Program-made: the position numbers and the translations under genes
Notes under the pieces: generated by a model
Databases searched by the model: none
What the model saw: only the letters and a program-made list of their open reading frames with translations
Told to the model about the DNA's origin: nothing
In this document: positions 57,815-64,000 of the stretch, piece by piece
Layout of the letters: each line of letters opens with the position of its first letter
Position numbering within the stretch: position 1 is the stretch's first letter
From: CAVRXT01 sp963725655
GTDB taxonomy: Bacteria > Acidobacteriota > Terriglobia > Acidiferrales > UBA7541
DNA: 64,000 nt
Direction: 5' to 3'
NCBI GenBank assembly: GCA_963725655.1
Contig: CAVRYY010000003.1
Coordinates: 62,001 to 126,000 of the forward strand

Positions 57815-58696
57815 CTAGTGCGCTGTCGGCTCGGCTGCCGGATGCATGCCATGCTGCGGGACTTCGTGGACTCCCCGCGGAGGGGGATCCTGGTGGAAAC
57901 GGAACAAGTGATTCAGTGGGCCAGGGCCTTTGCCGATCGCGTAGGCCTTATCGATGGCCCTTGCTACGTAAACTTTCGCCAAAATTACCGCGTCGCGCAA
58001 TTCCTGCCCCGACGCTAGCTGTGCCGCGATGGCCGACGAGAACGTGCACCCGGACCCATGGGTGTTGGTGTTCTTCACCGCCTCTCCATCCAGGATAAAG
58101 ATCTCGCCTTTATCGCATAGGACGTCGGTGGGCCTTTCCAGATGACCGCCCGTCACCACCACCGCGCGCGCGCCCTGCTCGATCAGTTTTTGCGCGGCCA
58201 GCTTCATTCCCGCCACGTCTTTCACTTCCAACCCGGTCAAAAGCTCGGCCTCGAGAATATTCGGCGTAATCACCGAGGCGCGGCGCAAAAATTCGTCGCG
58301 CAGAAACTTCAAGCCGGCCGCGTCGATCAACTCGGCGTTGCCGGATGTGGATTTGGTCACCGGATCCAGAATTACGTGCACAAATTTATATTTGTCCAGA
58401 AATTCAGCCACCGCGACGGCATTCGCTTTGGTGCCCAGCATGCCGATTTTTACCGCGGCGATCGGCATGTCCTCCGCCAGCGCTTCCATCTGCGCACGAA
58501 GAATCGGCGCCGAGGTGCTGTGCACCGCGGTGACTCCCGAACTGGATTGCACCGTTAACGCGGTAACCGCCGCCACCCCATAGCAATTGTGCGCGGCAAA
58601 AGTCTTGATGTCGGCAGCCACTCCCGCGCCGCAGGAAGGATCGAATCCCGCGATCGTCAGCAGTATGGGCGGCCGTCCGTTGGCGTGATTGTTCAA
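57815..58696 (-). CDS. thiD: hydroxymethylpyrimidine/phosphomethylpyrimidine kinase
   Basis: About 293 residues. ThiD signature: LLTIAGFDPSCGAGVAADIKTFAAHNCYG, then GMLGTKANAVAVAEFL, DPVTKSTSGNAELI and the anion hole GSGCTFSSAIAAQLA with catalytic Cys. It makes HMP-PP for thiamine synthesis. TTG at 58696 (NNHANGRPPILL) is preferred, since in-frame extension upstream is not conserved-looking. The C-terminus has about 25 extra Pro/His-rich residues. No TPP riboswitch was recognised upstream. It immediately flanks the low-GC cassette. Confidence 0.93.
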   Translation of the reverse strand: MNNHANGRPPILLTIAGFDPSCGAGVAADIKTFAAHNCYGVAAVTALTVQSSSGVTAVHSTSAPILRAQMEALAEDMPIAAVKIGMLGTKANAVAVAEFLDKYKFVHVILDPVTKSTSGNAELIDAAGLKFLRDEFLRRASVITPNILEAELLTGLEVKDVAGMKLAAQKLIEQGARAVVVTGGHLERPTDVLCDKGEIFILDGEAVKNTNTHGSGCTFSSAIAAQLASGQELRDAVILAKVYVARAIDKAYAIGKGPGPLNHLFRFHQDPPPRGVHEVPQHGMHPAAEPTAH

Positions 58697-58841
58697 TTCC
58701 GTTGTTACTCCACTCAGGCACGAAGGCCGGCCGCTCGAATTTTTCAAGCGGACCGGCTCAATTGGAATGTACGCGCGTCTTCCTATCGCGCGCAAGAGTA
58801 TTATTCGGCGAAGGAGCGCTATGAAACAGCAGGGAGAAAAT

Positions 58842-60140
58842 TTAGGGGAATAGCCCGCGAACCAAGGTGGCGTCCGCCACGCGGCCGACGGCCAGAATAT
58901 AAGCGCCGGTGCGCATGTGCGTTCGATTCTTGCGCGAGGCTTCGTAGACTTCGGTGAAAGCTCGCTTCATTACCACTTCAAGCTTGGCGTTCACGTCTGC
59001 TTCGGTCCACAACAAGCTCTGCATGTTCTGCACCCACTCGAAGTAGCTCGCGGTCACCCCGCCGGCGTTCGCCAGAATGTCCGGGAGCAGGGTGATGCCC
59101 TTGCGCGCCAGCACTTCGTCGGCGTGCGGCGTGGTGGGACCGTTGGCCGCCTCGGCCACGATCCGCGCTTTGATCTGCTCGGCATTGGCCAGGGTGATCA
59201 CGCTCTCCAGCGCCGCAGGGACCAGGATGTCGCATTTCATGGTGAGAACGTCGTCGTTCGAAATGCGCGAAGTGCCGGGCATGCCCACCACTGTGCCGGC
59301 GCGGTCCTTATACCGCGCCGCTTTCAGTGGATCGATTCCGCGCGAATTGAATACCCCGCCGCGCGAATCGCTGATCGCGATCACCCGCGCTTTTTTCTCA
59401 GTAAACAGCCGCGCCGCCGTCGCCCCAGCGTTCCCGAATCCCTGAATGGCTACGGTCGCGCCTCGCAACGACATTTTTTTCAGACGGCACGCTTCTTCGC
59501 AAACAACCACCACCCCGCGCGCGGTCGCTTCGTGGCGCCCTTGGGATCCTCCGATGGAAATCGGTTTGCCGGTAACCACGCCCAGCGACGAATACCCCAC
59601 CGTCATCGAATACGTGTCCATGATCCACGCCATGGTTTGCGCATCCGTATAAACGTCGGGGGCTGCGATGTCCCGGTCCGGACCGATAATCGGCAGAATT
59701 TCCGACGTGTACCGCCGCGTCATGCGCTCCAGCTCGCCCTTGCTCATGCGCTTGGCGTCGCAAATCACTCCGCCCTTGCCGCCACCGTACGGCACATTGA
59801 CTGTAGCGGTTTTCCATGTCATCCAGGTGGCCAGCGCTTTCACTTCATCGAGCGTAACGCTGGGACTATAGCGAATGCCCCCCTTGGCTGGTCCCCGCGC
59901 AATGTTGTGTTGCACGCGATAGCCGGTAAAGACTTTGATCTGGCCGTTGTCCATCTTGGTCGGAATGGAAACTTCCAACACGCGCTTGGGAGTTCGCAGT
60001 ATCTGACGCAGACCCTGGTCCAGCTTGAGATGTTCTGCGGCGAGATCGAACTGAATTTGGGCAATACGAAGGGGATTCAGATCCTCGCGCGGAACGATCC
60101 GGGGGATCGGCTGCGGAGCCGGCTTGGCAACAGTGGCCAT
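58842..60140 (-). CDS. gdhA: Glu/Leu/Phe/Val dehydrogenase (glutamate dehydrogenase)
   Basis: 432 residues. The substrate domain has GYRVQHNIARGPAKGGIRYSP and PYGGGKGGVICDAK (catalytic Lys); the Rossmann half has VAIQGFGNAGATAARLF. Length and sequence fit a hexameric GDH converting 2-oxoglutarate and ammonia to glutamate. ATG at 60140 has AAGGAG about 7 nt upstream. It stands alone, with a long divergent spacer to the sigma-factor gene. Confidence 0.95.
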   Translation of the reverse strand: MATVAKPAPQPIPRIVPREDLNPLRIAQIQFDLAAEHLKLDQGLRQILRTPKRVLEVSIPTKMDNGQIKVFTGYRVQHNIARGPAKGGIRYSPSVTLDEVKALATWMTWKTATVNVPYGGGKGGVICDAKRMSKGELERMTRRYTSEILPIIGPDRDIAAPDVYTDAQTMAWIMDTYSMTVGYSSLGVVTGKPISIGGSQGRHEATARGVVVVCEEACRLKKMSLRGATVAIQGFGNAGATAARLFTEKKARVIAISDSRGGVFNSRGIDPLKAARYKDRAGTVVGMPGTSRISNDDVLTMKCDILVPAALESVITLANAEQIKARIVAEAANGPTTPHADEVLARKGITLLPDILANAGGVTASYFEWVQNMQSLLWTEADVNAKLEVVMKRAFTEVYEASRKNRTHMRTGAYILAVGRVADATLVRGLFP

Positions 60141-60514
60141 CGTTACTCCTTACTCGTTGGGCCATGGCTGGAAGCCTGGCGAGTGGATCGTGCTTGGTGC
60201 GGGTAGTTGGTTGGTAACCCTAGCTAAAGGCGAAGTTTATGAAGTGTCCAATGGTATGTCAATGAAAACAAAGGTTTCCGGGCGGTTTTTCGGTGCCGGG
60301 CGGTTCGGGCAGGATGATGTCATCCTGAGACTTTCTGTAACTCATTATAGGTAATCAATATACGGTGACCAACACCCCTGGGGCGGATAGTAACTGATTG
60401 TCGAGGGGACCGTCATGCGGTACGCTTGGCGACTTGCGGGCCCAGCCGGGCAGGTCTTTAACAATCCACCGGCTGAACTGGCGCGTACTCTAGTTGCATA
60501 GTAACTGAGGCACA
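60141..60514. other. gdhA-sigma factor divergent spacer
   Basis: 374 bases without a gene. It contains the perfect palindrome CAGGATGA-TG-TCATCCTG (60310-60327) and an AT-richer patch (60333-60365). It probably contains both promoters. Confidence 0.45.
60310..60327. promoter_or_regulatory. 18-base palindrome, possible operator
   Basis: CAGGATGATGTCATCCTG has eight-base arms around a TG centre, typical of a dimeric HTH regulator site. It lies about 170 bases upstream of gdhA and 190 upstream of the sigma gene. The binding protein is unknown. Confidence 0.4.
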
Positions 60515-61072
60515 GTGGAGCTAGGCCCCAACGCAGATCTGCGAATGTCGGATCGAGCCCTGGTCGAACGAGTCGTAGCGCGCGACGAATCGGCGCTGGC
60601 GGCCATCTACGACCGGTATTCGGGAATGCTGCATTCCATGGTCATGCGGGTGCTACGGGACACACAGGCCGCCGAAGAGATTTTGCAGGATATCTTTTTT
60701 CAACTCTGGAATAACGCGGTCAAGTTCGACCCGGAGCGTGGATCGCTGCCTGGCTGGCTATTGGTGTCGGCGCGCAATCGCGCGATCTCGCGCTTGCGCC
60801 GCTTTCATCGGGTTGGCATGGAAGAGTTGGAAGAAAACATGGTAGTGGTTTCGTTCAATATAGAATCCAGCCTGTCGCAGGAACAGATGGTCCGCAGGGT
60901 GAAGGGTGCGATCGAGGAACTGTCGGAAGTGCAGAGACAAGCGGTGGAACTGGCTTTTTTTGAGGGCCTCACCCATACCGAAATTGCCGAGCGCACCGGC
61001 GAACCGCTGGGCACGGTGAAAACCAGGCTTCGCTCGGCGATCGAGAGCTTGAAAAAGACGTTCCGGCCCTGA
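60515..61072 (+). CDS. ECF-type RNA polymerase sigma factor
   Basis: 185 residues. Region 2 (DESALAAIYDRYSGMLHSMVMRVLRDTQAAEEILQDIFFQLW) and region 4 (LSEVQRQAVELAFFEGLTHTEIAERTGEPLGTVKTRLRSAIESLK) are both clear. Region 2.4/linker contains NRAISRLRRFHR. It is of the SigK/RskA-type group, paired with the anti-sigma gene 62 bases downstream. GTG at 60515 has GAGG upstream; ATG at 60545 is an alternative start. It presumably responds to an envelope signal. Confidence 0.93.
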   Translation: MELGPNADLRMSDRALVERVVARDESALAAIYDRYSGMLHSMVMRVLRDTQAAEEILQDIFFQLWNNAVKFDPERGSLPGWLLVSARNRAISRLRRFHRVGMEELEENMVVVSFNIESSLSQEQMVRRVKGAIEELSEVQRQAVELAFFEGLTHTEIAERTGEPLGTVKTRLRSAIESLKKTFRP

Positions 61073-61134
61073 GCAGGCCTTCGAGAAGTGCGCACAGTTG
61101 TGAGTGGTGGTTGAAAACAAAGAGATAAGAAACC

Positions 61135-61932
61135 GTGAATGGGCATCCAATTCGGGAAGAAGACTTCGACCTCTACGCTCTTGGGGTGATGGAAGGTGAA
61201 GAGCGCCAGGCGATCGAGGATCATCTGCAGGAGTGCGCCGACTGTTCGCGCAAGCTAGAAGAAGCGCGCGGCCGCATCGCTCTGCTGGCATTCTCGGTGC
61301 CCCAGGTTGCACCTAACCCGCGCCTTAAGGAGCGGTTGATGGCTCATGTGGGCGGGATGGCGCCGCGCTTCGAGCCGCAGGAGCAGCCTCCGTCCGCGGT
61401 GCCTGAGAAAACGTCGATTTTTGCCAGCCGCTGGTGGGCTGCGGTGCTTACTCCCCTAGTTTTTGGGTTGGCCACGGCCACGGCGATTCTGTGGGTCGAT
61501 AACGAAGACCTGCAGAGGCAAGTGCGTTCGCTGCGTGCCTCGGCGCAAGAGCAACAGAATGAGCTGGCTGCGGCGCGAGGCGTCATCAACGCGGCCGCGG
61601 AGGTCGACACCCTCGCGGTGAACCTGGCGCCCCCACCCAACGTCAACGGCCGCGGAATGGTGCGCTACAGCGAGCGGCACGGCATGGTGCTGCTCAATGC
61701 GTTGCTTGCTCCGCTTCCCCCGGAAAAGACCTATCAGCTATGGCTGGTGCCAACGCAAGGAAACCCGGTTAGCCTGGGCATTTTCACGCCGGAGGACAAC
61801 AACGGGTGGGCATACATGGTTTCTTCGGTTCCCGCGGGCACGAAAGCCAAAGCCTTTGCAATTACCGTAGAGCCTTCAGGAGGGGTTCCGCAACCGACCG
61901 GCCCGAAGGTACTGATCGGCCCGGTATCGTGA
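61135..61932 (+). CDS. RskA-type anti-sigma factor
   Basis: 265 residues. An N-terminal zinc anti-sigma domain with the HxxxCxxC motif (IEDHLQECADC) is followed by one membrane helix (WWAAVLTPLVFGLATATAIL, about 103-122) and a periplasmic RskA C-terminal domain (LPPEKTYQLWLVPTQGNPVSLGIF...WAYMVSSVPAGTKAKAFAITVEPSGGVPQPTGP). It binds the sigma factor until proteolysis releases it. The start is GTG at 61135. The operon ends in the parS region. Confidence 0.92.
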   Translation: MNGHPIREEDFDLYALGVMEGEERQAIEDHLQECADCSRKLEEARGRIALLAFSVPQVAPNPRLKERLMAHVGGMAPRFEPQEQPPSAVPEKTSIFASRWWAAVLTPLVFGLATATAILWVDNEDLQRQVRSLRASAQEQQNELAAARGVINAAAEVDTLAVNLAPPPNVNGRGMVRYSERHGMVLLNALLAPLPPEKTYQLWLVPTQGNPVSLGIFTPEDNNGWAYMVSSVPAGTKAKAFAITVEPSGGVPQPTGPKVLIGPVS

Positions 61933-61952
61933 GGTCTTGCGGTCCCGCAGTT

Positions 61953-61968
61953 TGTTTCACGTGGAACA
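61953..61968. other. parS centromere site 1
   Basis: TGTTTCACGTGGAACA; its reverse complement TGTTCCACGTGAAACA is the Bacillus-type parS sequence. ParB binds it to start chromosome partition. parAB are not in the window. Confidence 0.88.
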
Positions 61969-61979
61969 CTTGAGCACAA

Positions 61980-61995
61980 TGTTTCACGTGAAACA
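61980..61995. other. parS centromere site 2
   Basis: TGTTTCACGTGAAACA, a perfect 16-base parS palindrome, 27 bases centre to centre from site 1, between the anti-sigma gene and serS. About 32 kb from dnaA, in keeping with origin-proximal parS. Confidence 0.92.
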
Positions 61996-62008
61996 TTCCC
62001 AGATTGGG

Positions 62009-62030
62009 AAAGTCCCAATTTGGGACTTTT
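62009..62030. terminator. inverted repeat between rskA-type gene and serS
   Basis: AAAGTCCCA-ATT-TGGGACTTT followed by T. The 9-base stem with A and T flanks could end the anti-sigma operon and, weakly, serS (the stop of serS lies at its edge). Confidence 0.5.
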
Positions 62031-63303
62031 AGGACCGCACGGGGATGCGGTCGGTACCCATGTAGGAGCGTAGAACTTCGGGGATTACCACGGAGCCGTC
62101 CGGCTGCTGATAGTTCTCGACGATGGCGATCCAGGTGCGGCCCACTGCCAGACCCGAGCCATTAAGGGTATGAAGGAACTCGCTCTTGCCACCCTTAGGC
62201 TTGAATCGGATTCCCGCCCGTCGCGCCTGAAACGCTTCGCAATTGGAACACGACGATATTTCCATGAACTCACCTGAGGAAGGCAGCCACACTTCAATGT
62301 CGTAGGTCTTGGCGGAGGCGAAGCCCATGTCGCCGGTGCCCAGCTGCAGGACGCGGTAATGCAGCCCCAATTTTTGCAAAACGTCTTCGGCGTCGCGGAC
62401 CAGCAGTTCCAGCTCATCGTAGCTTTGTTCCGGGCGGCTGAATTTGAACATTTCGACCTTTTGAAATTGGTGCTGGCGTTTCAGGCCTCGGGTGTCTTTG
62501 CCAGCGGCGCCCGCCTCCGAGCGGAAGCACGCGGTCCATGCGCACAGGCGAAGAGGAAGAGAATCGGCGTCGAGCGTGTCGTCGCGGTGGAGACTGGTGA
62601 GTTCGACTTCGGAAGTAGGAGTGAGCCAAAGATCGGTGCCTTCCAGACGAAACATCTCCGCGGCAAATTTTGGCAACTGGCCGACGCCGGTGAGGGACGC
62701 GGAGTTCACGATGAAGGGCGGCAGCACCTCGGTGTAGCCGTGGGCCCCGGTGTGCAGATCGAGGAAGAAATTCGCAAGCGAGCGTTCCAGGCGCGCGCCC
62801 AGCCCCATGTAGACGGCGAAACGCGCCGCGGCCATTTTCACGCCGGCTTCCAGGTTCAGGATTCCGGTCCGTTCGCCGATTTCCCAATGCGGCAGCGGCG
62901 TGAAATCAAATTTCGGCGGGGCGCCCCAGCGGCGAACTTCCACGTTGCCTTCCGCGCCCTTGCCCACGGGCACCGAACTGTGTGGAATATTCGGCACCAT
63001 CAGCAGAAACGCGCGCAGTTTTTCATCGAGCTGAGTTATACGCTCGTCGGACTGTTTCACTTCCTCGGATACCTGCTTCATCCGCGCGAGGATGGCGGAA
63101 GCGTCCAGCCCGGCCTTCTTCGCACGCGCAATCTCCTCGTTGGCTTTGTTCCGTTCGGCCTTAAGCCGTTCGGTGGAGGTAATGATTGAGCGTCGCTCGG
63201 CGTCGATTTCGCGGAAAGCGGCCAGATCCAGGGAGAGGCCCCGGTTTCGGGCCATTTGATCCATGGCGTCGAGATGTTCGCGAAAAAATCCTAAGTCATG
63301 CAT
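62029..63303 (-). CDS. serS: serine--tRNA ligase
   Basis: 424 residues. The N-terminal long coiled-coil arm (about 30-100; AERNKANEEIARAKKAGLD) binds tRNA-Ser. Class II motifs: TSEVELTSLHRDD, CFRSEAGAAGKDTRGLKRQHQFQKVEMFKF and GRTWIAIVENYQQPDGSVVIPEVLRSYMG. It also serves tRNA-Sec where present. ATG at 63303. Its stop lies in the parS/terminator spacer. Confidence 0.97.
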   Translation of the reverse strand: MHDLGFFREHLDAMDQMARNRGLSLDLAAFREIDAERRSIITSTERLKAERNKANEEIARAKKAGLDASAILARMKQVSEEVKQSDERITQLDEKLRAFLLMVPNIPHSSVPVGKGAEGNVEVRRWGAPPKFDFTPLPHWEIGERTGILNLEAGVKMAAARFAVYMGLGARLERSLANFFLDLHTGAHGYTEVLPPFIVNSASLTGVGQLPKFAAEMFRLEGTDLWLTPTSEVELTSLHRDDTLDADSLPLRLCAWTACFRSEAGAAGKDTRGLKRQHQFQKVEMFKFSRPEQSYDELELLVRDAEDVLQKLGLHYRVLQLGTGDMGFASAKTYDIEVWLPSSGEFMEISSCSNCEAFQARRAGIRFKPKGGKSEFLHTLNGSGLAVGRTWIAIVENYQQPDGSVVIPEVLRSYMGTDRIPVRS

Positions 63304-63443
63304 GAGTGAAAACAGGATACCTTAAGTGCGTTCGCACTTGGCGCAGAAAACCAGCGGGAATTCCTGGAACTAATAAAATTCGCTTTCATTGGCTCGACGA
63401 TCAGCGCGATGGCTGAGCGCGTGATAAAATTGGGGCATCCAAT

Positions 63444-64000
63444 ATGAATCGAACTGTTTATATCGTTGCGGCGGTGCGCACCCCAATCGGAAAATTTGGC
63501 GGGGCGCTGGCCGAATTCACCGCCCCCGATCTGGGAGTGTTCGCGGTGCGAGCCGCGCTGGAGCGCGGGTTCGGGCTTCCGTTGCCGCCCGAGCGGACGC
63601 CGGGGGAAGGCCCGGAAATCGACATGCCGCGGATCGTAGCCGGCGGCGCCGTGCCGGATCTGCCGTGGCGAGTGAACGAACTTATCTTCGGAAACGCGCG
63701 CCCAGCCGGCCTGGGCCCCAATCCAGCGCGCCAGATTGCCTGGCGCGCGGGCCTTGGGGACGATGTGCCGGCATTCACGATAAATATGGCGTGCGCCTCC
63801 GGATTGCGATCGGTAATGCTGGGTTGGCAGCAAATTCTTTCGGGTGAAGCGGAAATTGTGGTGGCCGGCGGTGCGGAATCGATGAGCCGGGTGCCCTACT
63901 TGGTTGAAGCGCGGTGGGGATTTCGAATGGGGAATCAACCGCTGATCGATTCGATGTACCGCGACGGCTTTCTATGCCAGATCTCGAAAATGATAATGGG
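63444..64000 (+). CDS. thiolase (acetyl-CoA acetyltransferase), truncated by window end
   Basis: The first 185 residues: VAAVRTPIGKFGGALAEF, FGNARPAGLGPNPARQIAWRAGL, catalytic Cys in INMACASGLRSVMLGW, and AGGAESMSRVPYL. It condenses or cleaves acyl-CoA. About 30 extra residues (LPLPPERTPGEGPEIDMPRI onward) sit between the first helix and the VNELIFGN strand, where other thiolases have a short loop. The rest, including the His and second Cys, lies outside the window. Confidence 0.92.
   Translation, partial: MNRTVYIVAAVRTPIGKFGGALAEFTAPDLGVFAVRAALERGFGLPLPPERTPGEGPEIDMPRIVAGGAVPDLPWRVNELIFGNARPAGLGPNPARQIAWRAGLGDDVPAFTINMACASGLRSVMLGWQQILSGEAEIVVAGGAESMSRVPYLVEARWGFRMGNQPLIDSMYRDGFLCQISKMIM

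Noticed and set aside
57815..58841. TPP riboswitch before thiD
   Set aside because: No CUGAGA/GACCUGA-type core was seen in the short upstream region.
1..64000. CRISPR array, rRNA or tRNA genes
   Set aside because: No evenly spaced identical repeats with unique spacers, no cloverleaf or rRNA core seen in any gap.

Overview
This window looks like origin-proximal chromosome of a GC-rich, Gram-negative bacterium, most likely an Acidobacteriota member. That placement is inference. It rests on high GC, the gene order around pheST/zapA/ymdB, a TolC/RND envelope, an exosortase, a large IPT-plus-beta-propeller protein, frequent GTG/TTG starts and abundant small intergenic repeats. No rRNA, tRNA, CRISPR array, transposase or integrase was seen.

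Layout. 0.1-2 kb holds two small genes among repeats. 1.5-5.1 kb (minus strand) is the rpmH-rnpA-yidD-yidC-jag cluster for ribosome, RNase P and membrane insertion, with rnpA starting inside rpmH. 5.5-11.3 kb carries secreted proteins, a TTG-started IPT/beta-propeller protein, a 2,4-dienoyl-CoA reductase-like enzyme and a zinc-ribbon membrane protein. 11.5-12.1 kb is a MazE/AbrB-PIN toxin-antitoxin pair with a repeat-containing promoter. 12.2-20.5 kb is a translation block: thrS, infC (probable AUC start), rpmI, rplT, pheS, a methyltransferase, pheT (no OB-fold tRNA-binding domain) and zapA. 20.7-27.4 kb is a heavy-metal efflux module (small His/Cys protein, TolC, adaptor, RND pump) facing a NiCoT-type permease. 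Next come a long folded candidate 6S-like RNA and ymdB. 30-39 kb is the replication core: dnaA, dnaN, gyrB, gyrA, with DnaA-box-like sites and a candidate oriC. 39-42 kb carries yfiH, acpS and mtaB.

42.3-46.9 kb is an exosortase locus: EpsI-like protein, exosortase, LuxR-type regulator, VanZ-LamG protein and a divergent 85-residue PEP-CTERM-like protein behind a sigma-54-like promoter. fabH and a GAF-GGDEF-HD-GYP c-di-GMP protein follow. 51.8-54.8 kb has gltX and a purB carrying three apparent frameshifts. 54.8-57.7 kb is a low-GC two-gene cassette: a PD-(D/E)XK-like nuclease/TPR protein with an ImmA/IrrE metallopeptidase. It looks horizontally acquired and is the best candidate here for an undescribed system. 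57.8-64 kb has thiD, glutamate dehydrogenase, an ECF sigma/anti-sigma pair, two parS sites, serS and the start of a thiolase.

The genes are mainly housekeeping (translation, replication start, envelope biogenesis). Accessory modules (toxin-antitoxin, metal efflux, exosortase, nuclease/ImmA) sit between conserved blocks. The canonical divergent rpmH/dnaA neighbourhood is split by about 25 kb. No computation was run: coordinates and motif calls were read by eye.
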